Source of the DNA: Clostridium sp. 'deep sea'
GTDB lineage: Bacteria > Bacillota > UBA994 > PWPR01
Assembly: GCF_014931565.1 (NCBI RefSeq)
Contig: NZ_CP063353.1
Location: 3,162,001 to 3,226,000 of the forward strand
DNA length: 64,000 nt
Direction of reading: 5' to 3'
The notes under the pieces were generated by a model. That model ran no database searches. It saw only the letters and a program-made list of their open reading frames with translations, and had not been told where the DNA came from. This document shows, in pieces, positions 7,973-15,256 of the stretch (the stretch's first letter is position 1; the number at the start of each line of letters is the position of its first letter). The position numbers and the translations under genes were made by a program.

Positions 7973-9019
7973 TTGAACAACACAATAACATTAGTTGATT
8001 TAGGTTTTAATGAATCACTTAAATTAGCACTTTTAAACTACAATAAACAACATCAAACTAACTACAAAGCTGGCAGAGTAGCTGTTGTGCAAAGAGACTT
8101 ATTTACAGTATATTGTGAACATGGTTTGATACCAGCAACAATTACTGGCAAATATTTGTTTGTAAATGGCTTTGATTGTCAGCCAGCCGTTGGTGACTGG
8201 GTAGTTTATAAAAAAAGTCAATGCAGCAATAGTAACGCAATTATCTACGATATATTACCACGTTTTAGTAAATTCTCTCGCAAAGTGGCAGGAGATAAAC
8301 TAAACGAGCAAATCATTGCCTCAAATATTAATTACTTATTTATTTGTATTTCTCTTAATAATGACTTTAACCTTAGCAGGTTAGAGCGTTATTTAACAAT
8401 GGTTTTTAATAGTGGTGTTATACCTGTTATCATTCTTACTAAATGCGATTTAATTACAGACAAAGATAGTAAAATAAATGAAGTAAAAAACATAGCAGTA
8501 GCAGTGAATGTACATGCAATTAGTTCTGTTACAGGAGAAGGCATTTGTGAACTTAACAAATATTGCAAGCAGGGTAACACAATAGCCCTTGTTGGTTCAT
8601 CTGGAGTAGGTAAATCTACCTTAATTAATCATTTAGCGGGAGAAGAGCTTCTTAAAACCAATACGGTAAGAGAAAAAGACGATAGAGGAAAACATACTAC
8701 AACACACAGACAATTAATTGTGTTAAAAAATAAAGCAATAGTAATAGATACTCCAGGTATGCGTGAGTTTCATCTATTAGCAGTATCTAATGCTGTAAGT
8801 AATACCTTTAAGGATATAGAAGATTTAGCAAAACACTGTAAATTTAAGAATTGTCAGCATAAAACAGAGCCGTGCTGTGCTGTTAAACAGGCAATAGAAT
8901 ATGGAGAGCTCACCCAAACAAGGTTAAATAATTATTTTAAACTGCAAAAAGAGGCAGCCTATATGGCAAAAAAAGAAAAAAGAAAATTAGCGAGAAATAA
9001 TAGAATTAATAATTATTAA
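7973..9019 (+). CDS. rsgA: ribosome small subunit-dependent GTPase RsgA
   Basis: A 348-aa circularly permuted GTPase acting in 30S subunit maturation. N-terminal OB-fold, then the motif order G4 TKCD, G1 GSSGVGKST, G3 DTPGM typical of the family, and a C-terminal zinc site CKFKNCQHKTEPCC. TTG start at 7973 with GGAGG seven bases upstream. Longer than the common Bacillus form, mostly through its N-terminal part and basic tail. Preceded by the leader described above. Confidence 0.95.
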   Translation: MNNTITLVDLGFNESLKLALLNYNKQHQTNYKAGRVAVVQRDLFTVYCEHGLIPATITGKYLFVNGFDCQPAVGDWVVYKKSQCSNSNAIIYDILPRFSKFSRKVAGDKLNEQIIASNINYLFICISLNNDFNLSRLERYLTMVFNSGVIPVIILTKCDLITDKDSKINEVKNIAVAVNVHAISSVTGEGICELNKYCKQGNTIALVGSSGVGKSTLINHLAGEELLKTNTVREKDDRGKHTTTHRQLIVLKNKAIVIDTPGMREFHLLAVSNAVSNTFKDIEDLAKHCKFKNCQHKTEPCCAVKQAIEYGELTQTRLNNYFKLQKEAAYMAKKEKRKLARNNRINNY

Positions 9020-9067
9020 TAATGAACAATTGTGGATTTAGTGTAAGTACAATGTGCCAAAAGCACC

Positions 9068-9112
9068 CAAAACAAAAGGCATTGGAAAGTTACTTCCCAA
9101 TGCCCTGTTTTA
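9068..9112. terminator. bidirectional terminator between convergent genes
   Basis: GGCATTGG / CCAATGCC hairpin with A-rich left and T-rich right flanks; serves rsgA on plus and the lipoprotein gene on minus. Confidence 0.75.
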
Positions 9113-9790
9113 TTACTCAAATATAACTTTATTTTCAATTTTACTTTCTGTCATTAAAGTAGTTGTAATTGTTGTTATAAGTTTACTCATTTTAGCATTT
9201 TTTATTTGACTTGAAATATAATCCTTTACATCTTCAAGCTTTAACTCTTTATTGCCAGACTGCATTACTATACGTAAAAACTCATCTTCAACTTCTTTGT
9301 CAGTTACAACCACTTGACTATATAGATTATTTTCTTTAACATAGTCATTTAAATATTTATCTGTATTTAATTTCTTTTTAAGAATTTCTTTTTGCTCTTC
9401 TTCAGTTGTTTTTGCTTCTTTAAGAGCTTCATTAAATTTCTCTACTGATTCATAATTGTCGATTATAGCTTGGTATGCTTTGTCAATGTCTTCTTGAGTT
9501 GGTTCATACTCATCTTTAGCTGCATACTGTTCAATCAGCATTTCTCTAATCATTGAGTCTAAAATATTGTTTTTAAGTTGAGTGTCCTGTTCTTTAGTTA
9601 AGGTTGTACCATTAGTTTGTAAGTACTCAATATTTTTAGTATATTCAATATCAAATTCGGATTGAATAATATTTTCATCATTCACAACTACTAATACTTT
9701 ATTGGGGTCTGGGGCAACTTCTTTTTTGCAAGCAGCCATTGTAAAAACTAAAGATACTGCTAAAATTATTAGCATAAATTTTTTTCGCAT
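9113..9790 (-). CDS. SurA/PrsA-type N-terminal domain lipoprotein
   Basis: A lipoprotein of about 225 aa with lipobox TMAAC near residue 20. The mature part opens with the SurA_N/PrsA pattern (VLVVVNDENIIQSEFDIEY) and is helix-rich and highly charged. No parvulin (PpiC) catalytic domain is present, so it is probably a chaperone rather than an isomerase. Start taken at 9790, four bases after GGAGAGGT; an upstream in-frame ATG at 9814 would add eight residues before the signal peptide and is less likely. Confidence 0.8.
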   Translation of the reverse strand: MRKKFMLIILAVSLVFTMAACKKEVAPDPNKVLVVVNDENIIQSEFDIEYTKNIEYLQTNGTTLTKEQDTQLKNNILDSMIREMLIEQYAAKDEYEPTQEDIDKAYQAIIDNYESVEKFNEALKEAKTTEEEQKEILKKKLNTDKYLNDYVKENNLYSQVVVTDKEVEDEFLRIVMQSGNKELKLEDVKDYISSQIKNAKMSKLITTITTTLMTESKIENKVIFE

Positions 9791-9821
9791 ATTTACCTCT
9801 CCATTCAATTGCAATGTGGTT

Positions 9822-9851
9822 ATAATACCATATTGTTGCTAAAAGTGCCAA
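9822..9851 (-). promoter_or_regulatory. probable promoter of the lipoprotein gene
   Basis: On the minus strand: TTGGCA, 18-bp spacer, TATTAT, about 30 bases before the start codon. Confidence 0.5.
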
Positions 9852-9865
9852 TTCAAAAGTGAAAA

Positions 9866-10552
9866 TTAGCAACGTATTTTAACACTGTTAAAATACGGAC
9901 GTAATTTCTCCTGTAAATGTTCCAAGTAACTTAGTTCACAGTTTTTTGTTGAGCACAGCTGTGGATTTAAAACATTCTCATTATACTTATAACCCTGCAA
10001 AACATATTTTTGGGCACCCCTTAACCACTCTCCAATAATCTGTGCATCTGCGTCTGTATACAGGCTTTCCATTATAGTGGTTCTAAACTCATATTTAATG
10101 TTACTAGCTTTTAATAAGTTAACGCTACTAGTGATTTTTACTTTATCACTCTCACTAGCTCCAAACTCATTATATTTAGCTAGAGTAGTTTTTATATCCA
10201 TTGCTACGTAATCTAAGAGGTTTTGTTGCAATAATGTCTCCAAAACTTTTGGATTTGTACCATTGGTATCTAATTTTACTAAAAAATTATTTGATTTTAA
10301 CAACATGATAAAGTTTATTAAGTTGGGCCATAGAGTAGGTTCTCCACCAGTAATGCAAACACCTTTAATAAGGTGTTTGCGATTTAATAAATAGTTTAAA
10401 AACTCTTCTTCTGTTTTATTGGCCTCTTTAGCAGTTAATAATGTGGAATTATGGCAGTAACAACAGTTAAGATTACATCCACCTATAAAGACAGTTGTCG
10501 CTATATTTCCTGGGAAATCGACAAATGATACTGGCATAAAATCAATAATCAT
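9866..10552 (-). CDS. nrdG: anaerobic ribonucleoside-triphosphate reductase activating protein
   Basis: A 228-aa radical SAM enzyme that puts the glycyl radical on NrdD. The CxxxCxxC cluster motif is Cys26/Cys30/Cys33 in GGCNLNCCYCHN, and the SAM-binding GGEPTL motif follows. It lies eight bases downstream of nrdD in the same operon. Slightly longer than the minimal enterobacterial NrdG, as usual for clostridial forms. Confidence 0.95.
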   Translation of the reverse strand: MIIDFMPVSFVDFPGNIATTVFIGGCNLNCCYCHNSTLLTAKEANKTEEEFLNYLLNRKHLIKGVCITGGEPTLWPNLINFIMLLKSNNFLVKLDTNGTNPKVLETLLQQNLLDYVAMDIKTTLAKYNEFGASESDKVKITSSVNLLKASNIKYEFRTTIMESLYTDADAQIIGEWLRGAQKYVLQGYKYNENVLNPQLCSTKNCELSYLEHLQEKLRPYFNSVKIRC

Positions 10553-10560
10553 AATACTAC

Positions 10561-12651
10561 CTACTGAGCAACTACAAACTCTACTCGGTCTTTAAACTCT
10601 TCACGTTTACCATTGTTCCAACATTGAACTGGTCTATAATAGCCTACAACTCTGCTCCAAACCTCACAAGTTAAACCACAGTGAGGACACTCAAAATGTT
10701 CACCCTTTAAATGACCATGCTCAGGACAAATAGAGAAAGTTGGAGATAAAGTGAAATACGGAGTTCTAAAATTAGTTGCCAATGATTTAATTAGTTCCTT
10801 AGTAACAGCTATATCGCTCATAGCTTCGCCCAAAAATCCGTGCAGAACAGTTCCTCCCGTATAACGAGATTGTAATTCCTCTTGCATTTCAAAAGCAGTG
10901 AAAATATCTTCGGTATAGTCCACTGGCAGCTGGGTTGAATTAGTATAGTAAGGTTCATCATTACCAGATGTTATAATGCTAGGATATCTCTTTTTATCTA
11001 GCTTAGCTAATCTATAGGTTGTACCTTCTCCAGGAGTCGCCTCAAGATTATACATCATGCCAGATTGTTCTTGCATATCTTGAAGTTTATTACGCATAAA
11101 GTCTAGTACTTCAATGGCAAAGTCTTTTCCCTCAGTGGTATCAATACCTTTGCCCATAAAGTTAAGTAGTGCCTCGTGCATTCCTATTAAACCAATGGTA
11201 TTAAAGTGATTAGACCAATACTCGTTGTTCTGTTCTTTTATATTTCTTAAATAAAACTTAGCATAAGGATATAAACCATTATTGGTCATATTCTCTAATA
11301 TTTTTCGTTTAATTTCTAAACTAGTACACGCTATATTCATTAACTCATTTATTCTGTTTAAAAACTCACTTTTTGTAGTTGCCATATATCCTATGCGAGG
11401 CATGTTAATTGTAACAACACCAATAGAACCAGTTAATGGAGCAGCTCCAAATAAACCACCACCACGTCTTCTTAGTTCTCTATTGTCTAGTCTTAAGCGA
11501 CAACACATGCTTCTAACATCATCAGGATCAAGGTCACTATTAATAAAGTTAGAGAAGTAAGGTAATCCGTATTTCATAGTCATTTCCATAACTCTATTTA
11601 TCATAGGGTTTTCCCAATTTAAATCACTCGTAATATTATATGTAGGAATAGGGAAGGTAAAAATTCTTCCACTGGCATCTCCTTCAGTCATAATCTCACA
11701 AAATGCTTTATTAATTAAGTCAATCTCATCTTGAAACTCACCCAGCTTTTTATCTTGTTCAGTTCCCCCAACAATAGCAGGTAGTGAAGCTAAAGATTTA
11801 GGGCACTGCAAATCCATAGTAATGTTTACAAAGGGAGTTTGAAAACCAACTCGTGTTGGTACGTTTAAATTAAAAATAAACTCCTGCATAGCTTGTTTTA
11901 CTTCTTTATAACTTAATTTATCATAAAAAACATAAGGGGCTAAATAGGTATCAAAATTACTTAACGCTTGGGCTCCAGCAGCTTCTCCTTGTAGGGTATA
12001 AAAGAAGTTAACAATTTGTCCTAAAGCAGTTCTAAAATGGCGTGGTGGTTTGCTTTGAATTTTTCCTTCTACTCCTGTAAAACCATTTTTAAGTAAGTCA
12101 CCTATATCCCAACCACAACAATAAACAGATAATAAACCGAGGTCATGAATATGAATATCTCCTTCTAAATGAGCTCGACTAACCTCATTAGGATATACCT
12201 TTTCAAGCCAATAACGTTTAGTAATTGTAGTGGCTATATGATTATTTAAACCCTGCAAAGAGTATCCCATATTTGAGTTTTCTCTTACATGCCAATCATT
12301 GTCTTGAATGTAGTCATCTATTAAACTTCCAATACTTAAGATTGATTCTTTTAAATTCCTAATCTCTTTACGTTGCTTTCTGTAGAGAATAAATGCCTTA
12401 GCAGTACGAGCATGTCCTAATTCTATTAAAGTTTTTTCAACAATGTCTTGAATTTCTTCAACAGTTGGAATATCATTAAATTGGTTAGACCTTTCGTACG
12501 TGTCTACAACCTGGCGAGCAAGCCTTATTGAAAGCTCTCGGTTATGACCTCCCACAGCCCTTGCGGCTTTAAAAATTGCTTCTGCAATTTTATTAATATT
12601 AAAGTCTACTTCTCTTCCATCTCTTTTAATAATTTTTGTTATCATCGGCAT
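10561..12651 (-). CDS. nrdD: anaerobic (class III) ribonucleoside-triphosphate reductase
   Basis: A 696-aa glycyl radical enzyme that makes dNTPs without oxygen. N-terminal ATP-cone (KRDGREVDFNINKIAEAI), then the ten-stranded barrel with the active-site stretch SVYCCGWDIGDLLKNGF, a C-terminal zinc site with two CxxC-like pairs (CPEHGH..., CPHCG) and the radical glycine in RVVGYYR (about Gly670). AGGGAG lies close upstream; the second Met (12645) is an equally spaced alternative start. Expression is probably controlled by NrdR through the upstream boxes. Confidence 0.96.
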   Translation of the reverse strand: MPMITKIIKRDGREVDFNINKIAEAIFKAARAVGGHNRELSIRLARQVVDTYERSNQFNDIPTVEEIQDIVEKTLIELGHARTAKAFILYRKQRKEIRNLKESILSIGSLIDDYIQDNDWHVRENSNMGYSLQGLNNHIATTITKRYWLEKVYPNEVSRAHLEGDIHIHDLGLLSVYCCGWDIGDLLKNGFTGVEGKIQSKPPRHFRTALGQIVNFFYTLQGEAAGAQALSNFDTYLAPYVFYDKLSYKEVKQAMQEFIFNLNVPTRVGFQTPFVNITMDLQCPKSLASLPAIVGGTEQDKKLGEFQDEIDLINKAFCEIMTEGDASGRIFTFPIPTYNITSDLNWENPMINRVMEMTMKYGLPYFSNFINSDLDPDDVRSMCCRLRLDNRELRRRGGGLFGAAPLTGSIGVVTINMPRIGYMATTKSEFLNRINELMNIACTSLEIKRKILENMTNNGLYPYAKFYLRNIKEQNNEYWSNHFNTIGLIGMHEALLNFMGKGIDTTEGKDFAIEVLDFMRNKLQDMQEQSGMMYNLEATPGEGTTYRLAKLDKKRYPSIITSGNDEPYYTNSTQLPVDYTEDIFTAFEMQEELQSRYTGGTVLHGFLGEAMSDIAVTKELIKSLATNFRTPYFTLSPTFSICPEHGHLKGEHFECPHCGLTCEVWSRVVGYYRPVQCWNNGKREEFKDRVEFVVAQ

Positions 12652-12677
12652 CGTCTCCCTAAATAATTGATTAGTGT

Positions 12678-12721
12678 ACTATATATTGTACCTTATATGA
12701 TGCTAAGCCACAATATATAGT
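12678..12721 (-). promoter_or_regulatory. pair of NrdR boxes upstream of nrdDG
   Basis: ACTATATATTGT (12678-12689) and ACAATATATAGT (12710-12721) both match the NrdR consensus ACAxTATATxGT. Their centres are 32 bp apart, three helical turns, which is the usual spacing for cooperative NrdR binding. Confidence 0.85.
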
Positions 12722-12797
12722 ATTAAATATATTTTTTGAAATTGTATTTTAATGTTATAATATGTTGTAAGAACGCTTAACTTCAGAGGGATAAAAA

Positions 12798-13964
12798 ATG
12801 AAAAAATATTATTTAGATAACGCTTCAACCACTAAAACTAAGCCCGAAACTGTTTATGATGCAATAAATAATACATTAAGAAACATTGGCTGCAGTCCAA
12901 GCCGGGGTAGCTATTATTGCTCACTACAGGCTGGTCGTTTAGTGTTTAAAACAAGAAATAAGTTAGCAAAACTTTTTAATGTAGAAGATAGTCGATATAT
13001 AGTATTTACACCTGGTATAACTTACTCTATAAATACTGCCTTAAGGGGTTTACTTAATGAAGGTGACCATGTTATAACAACCTGTATGGAGCATAATGCT
13101 GTAAGCAGACCATTAAGAACCCTAAAACAGCAAAAAAACATAGATATAACATGGATCCCTGCGGACACTAATGGCCATATAAATATAAGTGATGTAGAAA
13201 AAGCAATATTGCCAAATACTAAGCTTATGGTTGTTAACCATGCTTCTAATATAATTGGCACAATCTTGCCTCTGGCAGAAATAACAGCTATTGCAAAAAA
13301 ACATAATATATACACTATTGCTGATTGTGCTCAAACTGCAGGTTACTGTGACATAAACTTTACGCAGTTAGGTTTAGATGTATTAGCTTTTACAGGACAT
13401 AAAGCTTTATATGGACCACCAGGAACAGGTGGTATGGTATTGAGTAAAAGAGCAGCAAAAGAAATGAGACCACTAATAGTAGGTGGTACAGGAAGTAGTT
13501 CAACAAAACAATTCCAACCAGATCATATGCCTGAAAAATTTGAGAGTGGTACCCAAAATACTGCTGGAATAGCTGGTTTAGGCGCTGGTGTACAATTTAT
13601 CCTAGATACTAAAACAGAGATCATTAGAAAACATGAGCAACAGCTTTTACAGCAGCTTTTAACGGGTTTAAAGCAAATAGATAATATTAAAATATACTAT
13701 TCTGGGGATGTGAAACAGCAAGTTCCTACAATATCCATAACTATAAATAATCTAGAGATGGGCGAGATGAGCATTGTTTTAGACGAAAAGTATGGCATAA
13801 TGACTCGCTCAGGGGTACATTGTTCTCCTTTATCTCATAACTCAGTAGGAACCTTAAAGACAGGTACTATCCGTTTAAGTATAGGCTACTTTAATACAGC
13901 CGAAGAAATAACATATGTAATAAAATCTCTTAAGGATTTAGCCCAAGGAGCACCAAGTGAATAA
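12798..13964 (+). CDS. cysteine desulfurase family protein (class V aminotransferase)
   Basis: A 388-aa PLP enzyme that releases sulfur (or selenium) from cysteine (or selenocysteine). The PLP lysine is Lys202 in TGHKALYGPPG; the persulfide cysteine is Cys342 in SGVHCSPLSH. The sequence looks like the EF2568-type NifS-like group rather than IscS. Ribosome site AGAGGG. It overlaps the alkyltransferase gene by eight bases. NifS-like enzymes can supply selenium, so the pairing with a probable selenoprotein gene is suggestive but unproven. Confidence 0.88.
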   Translation: MKKYYLDNASTTKTKPETVYDAINNTLRNIGCSPSRGSYYCSLQAGRLVFKTRNKLAKLFNVEDSRYIVFTPGITYSINTALRGLLNEGDHVITTCMEHNAVSRPLRTLKQQKNIDITWIPADTNGHINISDVEKAILPNTKLMVVNHASNIIGTILPLAEITAIAKKHNIYTIADCAQTAGYCDINFTQLGLDVLAFTGHKALYGPPGTGGMVLSKRAAKEMRPLIVGGTGSSSTKQFQPDHMPEKFESGTQNTAGIAGLGAGVQFILDTKTEIIRKHEQQLLQQLLTGLKQIDNIKIYYSGDVKQQVPTISITINNLEMGEMSIVLDEKYGIMTRSGVHCSPLSHNSVGTLKTGTIRLSIGYFNTAEEITYVIKSLKDLAQGAPSE

Positions 13965-14433
13965 GTATTACCTCAAGCAGCAAATGCCTTGGGGAGAGAT
14001 AGCTATAGTTTTTAATGATACTAAACAAATTGAATACGTTTCACTTTGTGGAGATTTGCCCCAGAATGTAATTAAAGCAACTTGGTTAGAGTTATCAATA
14101 AAGCTACAGAAATATGCAAATGGAGAACCAGTTGAGTTTTTAGAGCGTTTAAAAATAAATCACTTACCTAATTTTACTCGCAATGTTTTACTATGGTTGC
14201 AGCAAAACTGTAGATATGGTGAAACAGTTACCTATGGAGACATTGCTAAAGCTTTAGGTAAACCAAAATCAGCAAGAGCTGTAGGTCAAGTGATGGCCAG
14301 AAATCAACTACCACTATTTGTACCCTGACATCGGGTATTGGCTAGCACGGGTGCTGGGGGATTTTCAGCTAAAGGTGGCTTAACATTAAAACAGCAAATG
14401 CTTAAATTAGAGGGTTATAGTTTGCATTTATAA
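13957..14433 (+). CDS. ogt: probable selenocysteine-containing O6-alkylguanine-DNA alkyltransferase
   Basis: A 158-aa reading frame interrupted only by TGA at 14326-14328 (codon 124). Before it: the DNA-binding helix with ARAVGQVM and the segment RNQLPLFVP. After it, in the same frame: HRVLASTGAGGFSAKGG and LKQQMLKLEG, ending at TAA 14431. In the family these flank the catalytic Cys of the P-C-H-R-V motif, so the TGA stands exactly where the alkyl-accepting Cys belongs. A hairpin 13 bases downstream fits a bacterial SECIS. I therefore read TGA as selenocysteine. The alternative is a nonsense mutation at just this codon. AAGGAG ribosome site; coupled to the desulfurase gene. Confidence 0.85.
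14326..14357 (+). promoter_or_regulatory. bacterial SECIS-like element after the in-frame TGA
   Basis: TGA, then 13 bases, then stem CTAGCA / TGCTGG (14342-14347 / 14352-14357, one G-T pair) with apical loop CGGG. Distance from TGA to loop (about 20 nt) and a G in the first two loop positions match the bacterial SECIS pattern. Confidence 0.65.
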
Positions 14434-14703
14434 TCCCAATTAAAACTAACATAATACTAAAATAAGATATAGATTATCATGTAATTGGCATGAAATTGAA
14501 AACAATATTTTAAAATCATTTAAAAACCATTAAAATAAAGCAAAAAAATAGTTTTATAATTTAGATTTAGCCATATAATATATAGTGTGGTCAAAATTTC
14601 GAAACTAAAAAAAACTTAAAATAAAAAGAGGAATTTTGAGATAACTTGTTTAATATACCAATAAGAAAATAATATATAATATTGTAAAATTAAGCATATT
14701 TGT

Positions 14704-14737
14704 AAAAAAGGGTTACTATGCTGTAACATAGTAACCC
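14704..14737 (-). terminator. terminator of the toxin transcript
   Basis: Perfect 11-bp stem GGGTTACTATG / CATAGTAACCC with a six-base loop; TTTTTT follows on the minus strand. Confidence 0.8.
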
Positions 14738-14785
14738 ATACCGAGGGTTAATCCCTACGCACCAGTTAGACTTTACAAATGCAAA

Positions 14786-14821
14786 AGACCGTCCTGTTGC
14801 AGTCAGGGCGGTCTCTTTTTA
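14786..14821 (+). terminator. plus-strand terminator facing the toxin gene
   Basis: AGACCG and CCTG pair with CAGG and CGGTCT (one bulge each side), followed by CTTTTT. It lies 15 bases from the toxin stop codon. Confidence 0.7.
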
Positions 14822-14835
14822 TGTAAAAAGTAATA

Positions 14836-14907
14836 TTATCTCTTACGAGCTGCAATTACCAAGCCAATGATACCAATGACCAGCATCAAAATTTGATAAT
14901 CTGTCAT
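14836..14907 (-). CDS. type I toxin-like small membrane peptide (holin-like)
   Basis: A 23-aa peptide, MTDYQILMLVIGIIGLVIA followed by basic ARKR. This is the form of the TxpA/BsrG-type 'putative holin-like toxin' family: acidic short N-terminus, one membrane helix, basic tail. The ribosome site GGGAGGTGATT is almost perfect, and the upstream CTCCT in the 5' leader can pair with it (loop TATTTTATA), hiding it until RNA processing. Own promoter and terminator, with an opposing plus-strand terminator just beyond the stop. Expression is normally silenced by an antisense RNA; see the candidate above. Confidence 0.65.
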   Translation of the reverse strand: MTDYQILMLVIGIIGLVIAARKR

Positions 14908-14961
14908 TAGAATCACCTCCCTATAAAATAAGGAGCGCTAGACCAACCCTGCGGTACTTTA

Positions 14962-14990
14962 ATAGTAGCATATTAATAATTTCTATACAA
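14962..14990 (-). promoter_or_regulatory. promoter of the toxin-like gene
   Basis: Minus strand: TTGTAT, 17-bp spacer, TACTAT with an extended TGC just before it. Start of transcription near 14955 gives a 5' leader of about 48 nt. Confidence 0.6.
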
Positions 14991-15256
14991 TGCTTAATTT
15001 GCCAAATATAAACATATGGTTTTTATTGCCAATTTTTCTGTGAATAATGTCAAATAATGACATCTAAAATACTGTATTAAAAATAAATAAAACATTTATT
15101 ATCTAAATGGTTCATTAAAAAAGGCGAAAATATTTTCGCCTTTTTTATGCAATTTAGGTCAATATTCTGGTAAAATATAATCATAGTAAAGGGGGCACAT
15201 AAATGTGAACCCTGTTTGCAACTGTATCAAAAAATCGTTAACACTGGAGCGATAAC
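14991..15256. other. intergenic, terminator and dinG leader
   Basis: AT-rich. It holds the bidirectional terminator at 15117-15147 and the region ahead of the helicase gene with a TATAAT near 15176 and a GGAG ribosome site. No ORF seen. Confidence 0.5.
15117..15147. terminator. bidirectional terminator
   Basis: Perfect palindrome GGCGAAAATATTTTCGCC (15123-15140) with six A on the left and six T on the right. Confidence 0.75.

Larger units (their letters stand above)
14687..14821 (+). ncRNA. possible antisense RNA converging on the toxin mRNA
   Basis: A TATAAT at 14675-14680 (no good -35) could start an RNA that ends at the plus-strand terminator 14786-14821. It would overlap the 3' half of the toxin transcript, the layout of txpA/RatA-type systems. 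The 5' end is a guess. Confidence 0.3.
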
